From NCBI GenBank assembly GCA_015039465.1, contig MU130643.1:145824-209823 (forward strand): DNA of 64,000 nt. Reading direction: 5' to 3'. Below the pieces are notes generated by a model. That model saw only the letters and a program-made list of their open reading frames with translations. It ran no database searches and had not been told where the DNA came from. Shown here piece by piece: positions 22,561-33,500 of the stretch (position 1 is the stretch's first letter; each line of letters opens with the position of its first letter). This DNA comes from Phlegmacium glaucopus. Lineage: Eukaryota > Basidiomycota > Agaricomycetes > Agaricales > Cortinariaceae. The position numbers and the translations under genes are program-made.

Positions 22561-22925
22561 ACCACAAGCCACGACAACAACAACAAACGACAACGATGAC
22601 GACAAACGACGATGACAACAACAGACAACGATGACAACAACGGACAACGACAACGGACAACAACAACGGACAACGATGACAACAACGGACAACGATGACA
22701 ACAACGGACAACGATGACGACAACGGACAACGACAACGGACAACGACAACGATGACGGACAACGACGATGATGACGGACAACGAACGACGACGGCGATGC
22801 CTCCTCGTCGTCGTCCGTTTCGACCACCCACATACACCCGTTTTACGCCCATCACCCCCGTTTTGCACCCATCACCCCTTTTTTACACCCATCACCCCCG
22901 TTTTGCACCCATCACCCCCCCTTTC
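22560..22925. repeat. CAACGGACAACGATGA microsatellite and 20-bp minisatellite
   Basis: 22560-22790 consists of ACAACGGACAACGATG-type repeats. 22849-22925 holds four 20-bp units of the form CACCCATCACCCCCGTTTTG. The long open frames across this stretch on both strands are a result of the three-base periodicity. Confidence 0.85.
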
Positions 22926-23154
22926 TACCACCTGCCCATTCATTTCACACCCACTCTACCCACTCATTTTGACCACTTAGTATTTTGATTTCATTTCTCT
23001 GATATCAACTAATGTATTTTGTTATTCTAATGTACTAGTAACTAATCCCACCTCAAAATGTATAATTAATCCATTTAAATTTAAATTTAAATTAATATGT
23101 TAGAAATTTTAGAAAAAATATGAGTTAGTAGGAATTGACTTATAAGTATTGCAA

Positions 23155-23412
23155 TTCTGATCAGATCTGATCAGATATTGGTCAGAATCTACTCAGATCT
23201 GCTCAGATCTGATCAGAATCTGACCAGAATTGGTCAGAACTGCTCAGATCTGACCAGATCTGCTCAGATTCTGATCAGAACTGGTCAGAACTGCTCAGTT
23301 CTGGTCAGATTCTGATCAGATCTGATCAGATCTGATCAGATTCTGATCAGTCTGATACTTATGAGTAGTTCTGACCAATTCTGATCAGATCTGATCAGAT
23401 CTGGTGGGGGAC
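23155..23412. repeat. Right subterminal array of GATC palindromes
   Basis: About 250 bp of CTGATCAGAT, CTGACCAGAT and CTGCTCAGAT units mirroring the left array, ending in the terminal inverted repeat. Confidence 0.8.
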
Positions 23413-25935
23413 AGAAAAGTACTGCTCGATGGGGGTCATATCCTAGATAAATCATAAATTCAAAGGGTACACATTCTATGTGGAGAGAAGTAACTAACCG
23501 GGTGTGGTCATTGAGGGATTTATTAATGTATCCTTCCCCTCAATAACATCCTTCATGAGCATCGCAGAAATCTCATCTGGACTCATCTCTGGTTGCTGAA
23601 CTCAGAGTTCTCGCGCCTGTACAAGAAGCTTGTCAATTGTCTTTTGGGAAAGCTTGTCTTTGACTCCAGTGGAAGTCTGGGCTTCATTGACTCGGGCGGT
23701 GACACCATATGTCGCAAGCTTGAGTTGGGTCTTAATACTGGTTCGAGACTCTGTGACTGATCTAGGCCGGCCAGGCTGACAAGAAAAGGTAAAACAAACC
23801 ACTGAACGGATAGAAAATGAACCAAACATACTGAGAACAGAGCATGAAAACCCTCATTGCTTTCCTTCTCTGCTTTGGTGCCACCAACATGGCAAATGCG
23901 GCAGTTGAAATTTCCATTTGAGCCAATGTGAGCACACTCCTCGGATTGCATTGGGTTATCTGAAGGACCTGTGTGGTTGAAAATTCGAAACTTGCAGGTA
24001 CTTTTTGAAAGCACATCATATGTCTGAGCTGGGGTTTTATGTGTCTCGCTGAAGTAAGATTAAGTCAGACAACAAGTCTCACTGACAGTCCGGCACTTAC
24101 AGAACCAGTTCCTTCACAGCTGCCGCCTGTTCAGAGGGTCCCGCATTGGGCGATGTGCAAACAAAGTGGACATTAAACTCTTGCTGTAGTAGACGTCGAG
24201 GGAGATTTCGCACAGCAATGTAAATATTGTAATGAAGGTTGTATGATTTAGAGACATTTCCCGAGACATCATCATGCCACTTGTCGATGAAAATACTGTA
24301 AAGTGGGTCACCTGCAGCCTTCTCCCAGAGGGGGTTGGGCATCAATAGAGTGTGTCGAGTTTGGTCACATGTGAGATTGAAATGAATGGCGAGGAGGTCA
24401 GGAAAATTACAAAGGAGAGCTGAGATCGGGATGCTTTGAAGAGAAGAGTCATGAACGACGAGCTTATCCTGATCCACCAGTTCAGTGTTATGCAAAAACA
24501 CCAAAGAGACAACCTTACATTGATTCTGGCACAACAATAGGCATCTGCGTAGAGTTCTCCCTGCCGCTTGATCCAGCGCTTTGGAATGATGATTCTCCCA
24601 TCAGACATTGAGCAAAATTCATCAACATAAAAGTGCCGTTTCCCCACCTCAACCATTGGTGTGAGATATGACCAGTCTATGTCCTTGTGCCACTTCTCAC
24701 AGTGCCAAACCTCGGTGACCACTCCTTCTGGTGGATCTTCTGGGTATAAATGAAGGTGTGGGCGTACCAAAGGATTTGAGAAGTCCTTTCCGACAAGATG
24801 TACCAAATCATTGACCCAAAAAACATTCCCAAGGATGGACTTGAACATCTGTGTTGGGGTGGCGACCTGCTTGCGTAGCTTCTCTTGGATGCGGCGGAGT
24901 GATGAAAACGATGGGACATTACTGGCTCCACATTCCTTCAGGCCCCAGAGAAAAATCTTCATCAAGGAGTCAGAAATTCGAAGACGAGGCAGGCTATCAA
25001 TGGTATCAAGAATAAATATCTAAAGTTGTTTCAGTGACGTTTGTAAAAGACATTGATGCCAGATTACACTGCTACCTACCATTTTGGATGGATATGGAAA
25101 CCATTTGCTATCACATCCAAGTTCAATATCAGGTACCTCATCTGAGTCGTCAATGCCAAATATTTTGTCTGCTGCAAGGTCACCGTTAAGGTCTATAAAA
25201 TATTGCAGTGATTATTCCGTGAAATATGAAGATGAAAGAGGCAATAACATACTCATTTCTTGCATAACATTTGTCAATGTATCGTCTTCTGAGGGGATAA
25301 GCTCAGGCGGGATATTCTGCGAACCAAATCCAAGTTTCTGGGCAATGTCAAATTCATTCCACAATCCAAAATTGTCGAGTTCTTGTTGAAGAGTCTGAAG
25401 GACACGCGAACTGTTATCTTCTCCAGCAGAAAATGTGGCACCTTCAATGTCTCCCATAAGATCATCAAACAAGCCCTGAAATGGTGCTTCCAGGAATTCT
25501 TCGTTGTGAGACTGTGAGTTGGTTAAATGATGGAATGGAGATTCTGGGTGGACATTGCGCAACAACGCAAACTCCCTTTCCAAATTGGTGGCTGTGGCTG
25601 CATTCAGTGTTTGAACATTGTTGACTGTCTGGATGCGGATCTTCTCAGCTTCAATGGATGTCTTATGGCATTGAGAGGACATGTGGCCACTACGTGACTT
25701 TGCACCCATCCATTTCTCAGATATTCCATAATATTCAACACAAAGCTTGCAGCGGAGCTTCCCAGAAGCATCAACATCAAACCCTGACATGGGCTTGTGA
25801 ACATTGCATAATATTGTTTCAGGTCAAGAAAATAAATTCACCAGACAGGGACATTACTGGACTGTTTCAGAGGCTTGATGGAATGAGATGCGTCAAAGAG
25901 CCGCTGGGAGTAAATAAATGTCAACACCTTGATAT

Positions 25936-25980
25936 AATTCACGATTTGACCCAGAACTTGTTTGGGGCAAATCGTGAATT
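25936..25980. terminator. Hairpin between two minus-strand genes
   Basis: AATTCACGATTTG (25936-25948) pairs perfectly with CAAATCGTGAATT (25968-25980). CCCA/TGGG pairing extends the stem past a mismatch. It sits in the 300-bp gap between the end of the gene at 26090 and the start of the gene at 25790. A role in 3'-end formation is a guess. Confidence 0.4.
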
Positions 25981-27940
25981 AAATTTGTGTTAGAGGTTTG
26001 TTTATAATATATATTGGCATATTTCTACCGTTTCAGCTCATAAATAAACATTGAGAAACATTGGGAATGTGGAATTTCCGATATAAATTTTACTCTGGGG
26101 CACCCGCTGATATAACTTTCCAAAGCAACTGCTCTATGCTAACAGGTGGCGGTTCCTCTTCTTTAACTTCAAGTTGGTCATCTTGAATTTTGGTGAGTGC
26201 ATCTTGTTGGAGATGCTGTCGTGTTGGGGACTGAGGGGGTGATGATTTAGTCAAGGGAAACTGGGCTTGCTCAGGTGATGGTGGTTCTCCCCCGGATTCA
26301 ACAATCCAACATTGAAGCTTATGTGCAAAGTGTTCCTCAGTGATGTAGAGATTTCGATACCTCTCTGCCTCCTCACGTGCCAAATGAAGCTCCAGGAGGA
26401 GCTTTTCGTGTGTTAAGCCTCCTCCAGAGCTATCTGACCCTTGAAATATATTCAATCATGGTTCATGCAAGTTTATACAAGTATAAATACGCACCAACTG
26501 TCTGCACTCCAACTGTTGAATAAGTTGCAGTAGGAGTTGCAGCCGTCTTAGAGAGATTTGCATTGGACTCTGACACAATTTGAAGGGCGTTAACAAATTG
26601 TGAATCCGTTGTCTGAGAGTCCAAAGGCCCTCCTTGGAGAAATTGACTGAATATAGAAGTTGTCAAATGTAGGACCTGGATCAGGCAGAAGGAGACTAAC
26701 TTGTGTGATCGTTTAACGTAGGGACTAGCATGGTCACAACCGGTAACAACCAGTGTGACGACCACGGTTCAACCAAATACGGTATGGTACGGTACGGTTT
26801 CCACGGTTCCCGGAACTACCATACTAATTTAGGTAGCTCAGGGTCCACATAGGGTTCACGGTGGGGCTGCAACTTTGTTGCCCTCATTGTGGACCCAATA
26901 CTGGACCAATTTCTTTAAAATTAGGTGCATTAGAGAGTGTTTAATCAGGACAACACACATAAATTGAGAATGAAATGTGAAACAGAATTTAAATGACCAT
27001 AAATGAGTTAGAGTTGTACAAATTTGTGTGAACTACTTCATTTTTCTACATTACTTTGAGTGATGTTGATCAGCAATAATTTTGGAAATTTTGGAGAGGC
27101 CAGGGTTCAGGGGTGTTTTAACCCATGAACCAACAGCCATTCGTGATTGGAAGGTCTGAGAACTCATATTATGTTGCATGAAGTTTACTTGGCGACGACC
27201 CGTTGAAAATGCACGTTCTGCATCCACAGATGTTGCTGTATATATGGTTAGATAAAATCATGAAGATAATATTAGAAATACCAGGTGCAGAAATGTAGTC
27301 CAGTGCCATCTGAGCAACTGAAGGGCGTGTCTTGAGAGCAGTGGCCCAGTAATTGAGATAACCACCAGCTGCAGTAATAGATTCTTTGGTAGGTGTGGGC
27401 TCACTGAGGTAGGTTTCAATATGATCATATCCATGTTTCTTCTGTGCTTGATCAGGGTTGGTTGCCCACTTTGAAAACTCCTAGGTGATGTGAGTTAAAG
27501 GTAACAATATGATCAAGAGATGAAATATACCAATTTCCCTTTGCGACTCTTGTCCTTCTTCTGAACCTGTGAGCTCTCTGGCTGATCCTGGGGTGCATAT
27601 TTTGACTTCCATGTCTTAACAACTATTGTTTTGATCCTCTTGATTTCTGCAGCTGAATATTTCAAATGCTCCTTGAACCATCCTGTTTTGCGATCAGGAC
27701 ACATAACTATGACATTCAAATTTGAGAAATGAAAATATAGAGATGATATAAATTACATACCAATTGCAATGATATATATATCACAGTCCCACAGTAAATC
27801 AAGATATTTTTCAATCAACAGAACAGCTGCTTGTGAAGCAATGCGGATAACAGCTGGAGTGGGACAATCAAGACCATTTTCCTCACTGTCTGTGTCCTGC
27901 CCATCTGAATCAGAGTCATCACAACCAGCACTACTTGCCA

Positions 27941-28095
27941 NNNNNNNNNNNNNNNNNNNNNNNNNNNNNNNNNNNNNNNNNNNNNNNNNNNNNNNNNNNN
28001 NNNNNNNNNNNNNNNNNNNNNNNNNNNNNNNNNNNNNNNNNNNNNNNNNNNNNNNNNNNNNNNNNNNNNNNNNNNNNNNNNNNNNNNNNNNNNNN
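27941..28095. other. Assembly gap (155 N)
   Basis: Run of Ns inside the hAT transposase gene, directly left of the misoriented segment. Confidence 0.95.
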
Positions 28096-29790
28096 GCACG
28101 TGCACGACACCCCCCTTTAGTCCTCTCGGAAGTAGCCTTTCCTCTAGAACTCCAAACCCTACTTTCACTACTCCTATATTATTCATGCACTAACAGGAAC
28201 CATTATATTAGTTACATGATTATAATACTTGTATCTACGACGTGCTTTTTAGACCGCTAGTTTACACATACTAGTAATATAGTGGTGACAGTTGGCGTAT
28301 ACGCTGGGGAAGAGAGTGGTCGGAGATTTCTAACTTAAACATAAATGGACATTCTGGGTGGGACTCTTGGTGGTTGTTGGTGACGCGGCACTAGCCTTAT
28401 TCTGACCTCTACCTTGATGGTTCAAAAACTTCCTACAATCCTACACACTCCTCTTCGTCCCATAGATAGTCGTTGTTGGACGTAGGTCTAGATAGGGAAT
28501 ATGGGGACTTTGAGTGGCACGAGAATAACGAAACGCGACACGTTTCGTAAGGGCGGGTTAGTTAAGTTAAGAACTACTGCTGATGGCTTGACTTCAACTT
28601 TACGAAGCAGGACCCTGAGGATATGGAGTAGGTTGTTGACATGTTGCACTGGAACAGTCATATATATAGGTATACAGTTGGAAACAGTACTTAATAAAAT
28701 ACCATTGTAATTATAAAGAGGTGAGGAAAAAGTTCTACGACTTTTTATAAGGGTCTGTGAACCATGACGATAAGTATAACGTGAACTACCTACCTGTTCA
28801 GGGGAACAATGAAGGATGGAACCCGAACAACAATAGACCATACGTTTACCATGTTATTTAGCACGTCAGAACCTTAAATAAGCCATACATAAAGTAATTA
28901 TGTATATATAATAAGATTATAAAAAAAATCAGAATGGACATCAGTATGTCCTCTTATAAACCGTCTTCAGTGTCGACTTACAGAGTTTGCGATACCAAAC
29001 CTATTTAACCATTCTCTGTGAAGACTCAATACGAACGATAACGATTATATATAATCTAAAACCCTAATACATACCTGTTACGATCGTTAACATTAGCGGA
29101 ACGATCATAAGAGAGTTGAGCATAGGGTGTGAAACCTCCTTGTGTACGTTCCGAAGCAACAGAACGGGTATAGTAGTTAGAATAACGTTTTCGTTCAAAA
29201 TAAAATAAAAATGGACGATCGATGAAACTAAATATAACAGACCAATCTATAAAAATAGTAAAAAGAAGTTCTTTGGGTTCGTGTTCTTTAGTTGTTGAGG
29301 GTAAGGTAGACTACTGGGTTAACAACTACTACTATATCGTCGACAACTCCTCCGTCTCATACTACGGGTCCATCTTGTCCTACTACTTCCCGTTTAACTT
29401 GTACTACTCGGTTGTCAAGCCAGATAAGTACTAGTTCGATAACTTGAATACTCTCTTGTCTCCCAACTTTACTGTCACTTACTCCTCCTTAATCGAGACT
29501 TGAATAAAGGGTTCCACTCAAATAAATAAATAAAACAGAAAATTAGATAATTTTCAGGACATAATCCAACGTCCCGAACGAGCAGTTTAAGTCCTAAGAA
29601 ATGGAGAGTTCCTTTTCAAATTCCTAGAACAAAGTGCTCTAGGACTCGAAGTTAGATCGTACTCCCTGAGAGAACGAGCCGCACAAGGTTGGACTACCTT
29701 AAGATTGAAACTGACGGAAATAAGTGTAGATATAAAGTTCTGTCAACAAGTCTCGTACTGTCCACATTGTCTTTTGTTTGAGTTTCCTTT
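28096..29790. other. Segment present as complement without reversal (artefact)
   Basis: Neither strand codes for anything recognisable here. Taking the base-by-base complement in the same left-to-right order gives continuous hAT transposase exons with good GT-AG introns. The order of protein parts in that reading runs from the BED-finger-like region at the left to the R-W region at the right. The right border is between about 29780 and 29795, where normal minus-strand coding (the transposase N-terminus) resumes. The left border is the N run. Confidence 0.88.
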
Positions 29791-30724
29791 ACAGGTGACC
29801 CCAAAGCACCAGCCGCTGGAGGGGCAGTGATTGGAATGGCATCTGCTTCATCGAAATCAAACTCCTCCTCGTCTGGAGATGAGGGTTGGGCTGGGATAGG
29901 GCGTGGATTATATGGAGGCACATGAAACAGTGCTGTGCGACGAATGGGAGTTACAGGGTCTGGGGGAGTAGGAACAGCAGCCTGAGCACTGGTATCAGGC
30001 TCTGTGGCTGGCTGCAGTTGCTGGTGTTGAGTGGATGGCTGGCCATGACAGCCTCGAGAGCTTCTGCCCCTGGTTTTAGGTGCCATGGTAGCAGGAGCAA
30101 AGGGGGGAACAGCTTTTTTACCGCTCAATACGCAGTACAAGGCTTGAGCGCTGAGCGCTCCTGATTTAGATTAAAAATCACACGATGTCATTAATAATGA
30201 GCTGGCAGTACCGGAAAACCACGGATTTCTATTAATAACCACGGAACCGTACCAAATGCTACCGGTAACTAAACTATGGTAAATACCGTGGAAATAACCG
30301 GACCGCGCTAGTCCCTAGTTTAACGCTCTTTCTGGCTGCAAATCGGTGTCCAAGGGCATATTTCAACGGTTGAGTTTCAATGATCTGGGAAGGTTTATAC
30401 TGATCCTGGTCCAATTCTGCCATCACAGCTCATAGAGGGAGGACTTAATAGGTCTGAGGAAAGTTGAAAGTCGTCTGGAACTTGGGCTGATTTTTTTTTT
30501 GGAAAATCATTTCTTGGCAATGATAAAGATTTACACCAAGAGGCACCATCGAAAATGCTGATAGGGACTTCAACAAATTTAGGCAATGTTCCTTGAAGGA
30601 ATTTGCAAAAAAATCGTCACATGTGCCAGTGGCTAAGTCTGATTGGTTCACAAATTTAAATCGGGAATGTTGAAGTTTTTATTCTCCTGTTCTCTCCATT
30701 GCACAATTGCACCCTCATGATCAT

Positions 30725-30730
30725 TATAAA
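30725..30730 (+). promoter_or_regulatory. TATA-like element upstream of the 318-aa gene
   Basis: TATAAA within CATTATAAAGG, 27 nt upstream of the ATG chosen at 30752. This is close for a TATA box, so transcription may start further upstream. Confidence 0.3.
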
Positions 30731-30751
30731 GGCTTGTTCGTAAAAATATGT

Positions 30752-32047
30752 ATGTCCATCTCCACCATGCCTAACCTTGATGACTTGATGGACCACTCCT
30801 TCAGTTCCCCACCCCCCGAGGATTTTGAGCCATTCTCTCCCAGGCCCCGGGGACACGAGAGCGACAACCTCTGGTCAGGAGGTGTCCCACCTGGCAATGC
30901 AACATTCCTTTCCCCCTCATCACAGAACACTCCCTCACTTCCAAGCTCAAACATCATGACATTTGCCCGACAGTATTCCATGCAGCGGCGCCTCAAACAA
31001 GCGCAGTTACAGGAGGTAATGGACTTTATCCAGGTAAGCCAATTCTTTCCACAAAACAAGGAGCTGATTCAAGTTACATTGACATAATAATAGCACCCCT
31101 TGGATGAGCGCTTCGTCATGCTTTATGTGGCCATCATCCAGAGCCGGGATCAGCAGGAGCAACGTGCTCGTGAGCTGGCTGCATGGGTTCCATCTTCAAC
31201 CACAGAGGTAAACCATCCTCTTCAATATTTACCATCCAGTGATAAGTTGATTTTTCTTTGAGACCAACATCCAGACTTATGCTCGTTATGTCCTCTTCTC
31301 TCCGAAAATCAAGGCTTATAAATCAAATGTGGCAGAGTCTTGTGTATGGGTAATACATGTTCTCAGCGTATCTCCATGTCGTTCTGATAGTAGAAATATG
31401 ATAGACCATCATCTGCAACTTGCGGTGGGATATCCCTGAAGGTGTCTTCTCCAATCCTGCTGCTACAGCCAAACTTGATGAGCGTATCCGCTATCATCTG
31501 ACTCAACACCGTTCATCCATCAAGAAAAAGGTCTGTTTTATTCTTACACAGCTTTGCACACACACCAATTGCTTTTACAGGTTGCGAATAGTGTGGCGGG
31601 GGCTGACAAGTCTGATCGCCAACATATCTTTGCACTCGCACAGGCTGTTGTAGCTAACACCTCCGTCAGCATCTCCATCCAGCTTTGTGCCCAGTTGGCA
31701 CTGCTTGTAAGTACCTGTGGCTGTACTTTCAACGCTAAACCTTCACCTATAACTTATGTGGATCATTGATTTGTTAGCGCGCTGTCTATATCGAGAACAA
31801 GGGCAAGGAATTCTTTGCGAAGGTTGATGCCAGACTTGTTAAGTTGCGAATTAAGTATGGGGCAGAGCCCGCAAAGTTAGCAAGGTAAGCAATTGCATCG
31901 GGCATTTTTTGACCATTGCTGACAGATACCAGATTCTTTCGCAAGCTCCTCTTGGACGATATTGCTGCCTATGGTCACAATGACCTTGACATTGAGATTT
32001 TGGCCCAAGGAACCCAACCGATGTCGCGCACCAATACTGATTGGTAG
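30752..32047 (+). CDS. Uncharacterised 318-aa protein of an agaricomycete-type family
   Basis: Seven exons in phase: 30752-31033, 31094-31207, 31263-31349, 31405-31530, 31581-31706, 31778-31884, 31933-32047. All are GT-AG, and five of the six introns lie between whole codons. The N-terminal 90 residues are acidic and Ser/Pro-rich, ending in a basic segment (R-R-L-K-Q-A-Q-L). The rest is helical, with H-P-L-D-E-R-F-V-M-L-Y and I-I-C-N-L-R-W. It ends M-S-R-T-N-T-D-W. I know similar genes from repeated loci in mushroom genomes but no function. It is divergent from the broken 205-codon gene. The structure looks intact. Confidence 0.65.
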
Positions 32048-33363
32048 CGTGACAAGAAAGCTTAAAAGTCGCCATCATGAAAATAAGCGGACTTTGAATT
32101 TGATTACCTATTTTGGAAGCGGCCCTGAATCGCGTTCCTGGTCAACAAAACCATTCGTTCAACGATAACATCCCCATTGCTCATCATACTCTCAATGTCT
32201 CACACTATGCTCTCCATTGTTTTCACTATCGACATGCTCCTAAGCATATACCATCCGTTCGTTCCTTGGCTAGTGATCCAGCAAAGCGATCAATCTACTA
32301 TTCGCGTCGGTCATCGGCTCGCGTTTGATCGTATCCTTGGTCCATCATTTCAAGAACGGCCCCTTTATGGACGCATCAACTACATCTCCCATTATGTACA
32401 AGGCTTTGTCATTGTTGTTGTGGCTATGGACCCACAAGTCTTCCCCTCAGCCATCTATCTTGCCATCCCTCGCTCCTGGATCTCACTCAGTCCCCTATCC
32501 TCACTCATCTACCTCTTATCTTATCATTCACTGCCAAAACCATCATTCACGCGGTACCTGAAGCCTTCCCACCCTCTTTATGACAATTTAGGAAGTCCAG
32601 GAGGATCACGACTAAGCAGGAATTGCAGATGAATCAGCAGCAGAGGATTATTCTCGCAGTGTGTCAAGTGTTATCAAGGCTGCGCGACATGGGACCATGG
32701 GCAAGTAGTGTTTTCTCGGGAACAAGGCTGCGCCTTTCAAGTGTTGACTCAGGACCTTTCATATTTTTGACATGACCACACGCCTATGGAGTCGATATAT
32801 TTTTGCTATTGGACTATGTACACTGCCTTCCTTTCTTTTCTCTCGCACTTTGACACTTTACAGATTATTTTACTGTTCCTTTTCTTTTCCATTGTTCTTT
32901 TCTTCTCGCAGCTGTCCTCTCTTTATCTTTCTTCCTTTGACAGCGCGTACTTTGTTTCTTTTTATTGTTTTACATAGCCTCATCCTTAGGGTATAAATAC
33001 TGCTCTTTTGTACCAGGATAGGTAGTTCAGTTCAATTCATTCTTACCCCCCACTTTCATCATCTCAGTGGAATTCCAGTGAATTCCTCCCTTAAGTTCGC
33101 TTTTCTTGCCCCTTACTGTCAATCTATCCCCTATCCCTCAACCGCTATAGTCTTACTGAAGACTCTCTCTTGCTCATCCTCATCCTCGTCTTATACCTCA
33201 TTCATCTTCCAAGACATTCATCCTCCTCCTTCTCTTCTCTATTCCTTCCCCTTACCTCTGTGTGTTAAAAGTCAAGGTTATACCTTCCCTAAACGAACAA
33301 CAGGGAGTCTCTTGACCTAAGGTCTGGTCCACTGCTCTCTGGTTGGTGTTTATATACAACAAC
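32048..33363. other. Region without a supported gene; polypyrimidine-rich, LTR-like features
   Basis: 32180-32640 has open frames on the plus strand with no recognisable family. 32820-33250 is strongly T/C-rich, interrupted by GGTATAAATACTGC at 32990-33003. A pyrimidine-rich stretch with a TATA box is common in LTRs and strong promoters of fungi, but no matching pair of LTR ends was found. Confidence 0.4.
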
Positions 33364-33364
33364 A

Positions 33365-33500
33365 ACAACGATTTATACCGAATGAGACCGAGCTTGAGGT
33401 CGAGAAAACCATTGACAGCGCAAATGATGCTGGGGTTGCCGTCACAGAGATTGCCGCTCCTGTTGCCTCTGCAGCCCAATCACCAGCAGATGAGATGTAG
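33365..33500 (+). pseudogene. Short C-terminal coding fragment
   Basis: An open stretch of about 45 codons with coding-like composition (E-T-E-L-E-V-E-K-T-I-D-S-A-N-D-A) ends at a TAG at 33498-33500. There is no start codon or upstream exon I can attach. Possibly the remnant of a retroelement or host exon. Confidence 0.25.

Larger units (their letters stand above)
21333..23424. mobile_element. Non-autonomous hAT-type element (2092 bp) inserted in an exon
   Basis: Flanked by identical octamers CTCGATGG at 21325-21332 and 23425-23432. Removing the element and one octamer restores the reading frame of the host exon exactly. The ends are imperfect inverted repeats (GAGGTCTTTGCTGTG against CAGTACTTTTCTGTC) that run into a perfect CCACCAGATCTGATCAGATC repeat. 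An 8-bp duplication and CAG-type ends fit the hAT superfamily. No transposase is encoded. The interior holds GATC-palindrome arrays, a 15-bp-arm hairpin, C/G-run hairpins and CAACGA microsatellites. Confidence 0.88.
19497..25790 (-). pseudogene. Large protein of an unnamed agaricomycete family (about 1195 codons), interrupted by a hAT-type insertion and a TGA
   Basis: Exons, high to low: 25253-25790, 25080-25192, 24519-25019, 24101-24468, 23832-24048, 23499-23775, 23425-23442 joined to 20987-21324 across an inserted element, 20528-20932, 20302-20439, 20073-20237, 19497-20006. The phases close throughout. The N-terminus has a putative zinc finger (C-K-L-C ... H-x4-C-H). The middle holds D-D-V-S-G-N-V-S-K and D-N-P-M-Q-S-E-E, followed by C-R-I-C-H-V-G-G. 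A later exon has S-L-I-G-R-Q-F-K-T and A-P-S-R-D-I-A. The tail is Lys/Arg/Ala-rich. I recognise the family as abundant and multicopy in mushroom genomes, which suggests transposon origin, but I cannot assign a function. TGA at 23602-23604 breaks exon 6, and the 2.1-kb insertion breaks exon 7, so this copy is dead. Confidence 0.8.
27051..30086 (-). pseudogene. hAT-family transposase (gene broken by gap, misoriented segment and TGA)
   Basis: The C-terminal exons read normally on the minus strand: 27761-27940, 27531-27706, 27282-27480, 27051-27235. They end with the hAT dimerisation domain (Y-W-x ... A-T-S-V-D-A-E-R-A-F-S-T-G). The N-terminus (ATG at 30084-30086, about 100 residues, Pro/Gln-rich) also reads on the minus strand. 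The catalytic middle appears only by complementing 28096-29790 without reversal: L-D-G-W-T-S-P at 28783-28803, a C-M-D-N-A-S-N motif ending near 29089, R-C-L-A-H-I-I-N-L, then V-P-T-x-W-N-S. The x codon is TGA at 29693-29695, where hAT proteins have Arg. Introns in that reading have GTACGT, GTATGT, GTAAGA and GTGAGT donors. Probably inactive even once reoriented. Confidence 0.85.
26719..30317 (-). mobile_element. hAT transposon with transposase gene (about 3.6 kb)
   Basis: Identical octamers GTTTAACG flank it at 26711-26718 and 30318-30325. The termini are inverted repeats: TAGGGACTAGCATGGTC at the left, and at the right the reverse complement of TAGGGACTAGCGCGGTC. Subterminal ACGGT/ACCGT motifs are dense at both ends. 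It encodes one transposase. 155 Ns and a wrongly oriented 1.7-kb stretch affect its interior. Confidence 0.9.
26090..30423 (-). pseudogene. Uncharacterised 205-codon coiled-coil gene, split by a hAT element
   Basis: With the element and one target copy removed, three exons close in phase: 30318-30423 joined to 26701-26710, then 26495-26646, then 26090-26439. The product starts M-A-E-L-D-Q-D, has a basic stretch (R-F-A-A-R-K-S-V-K-R), then a Glu/Arg-rich helical part with E-K-L-L-L-E-L-H-L-A-R-E-E-A, and an acidic, Pro-rich tail. No family recognised. The insertion lies within the codons for S-V-K-R, so this copy cannot be expressed whole. It is divergent from the gene at 30752, 328 bp away, and may share a promoter region with it. 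Confidence 0.65.

Noticed and set aside
22427..22855. 142-codon Val/Ser/Cys-rich open frame on the minus strand
   Set aside because: Produced by the CAACGA microsatellite; all frames stay open because of the repeat period.
28488..28841. 117-codon open frame on the minus strand
   Set aside because: Lies in the segment that is complemented without reversal, so the as-given strands are meaningless there.
28096..29790. A genuine chromosomal inversion
   Set aside because: An inversion would leave the coding sequence readable on one of the two strands. Only the unreversed complement reads, which no rearrangement can produce.
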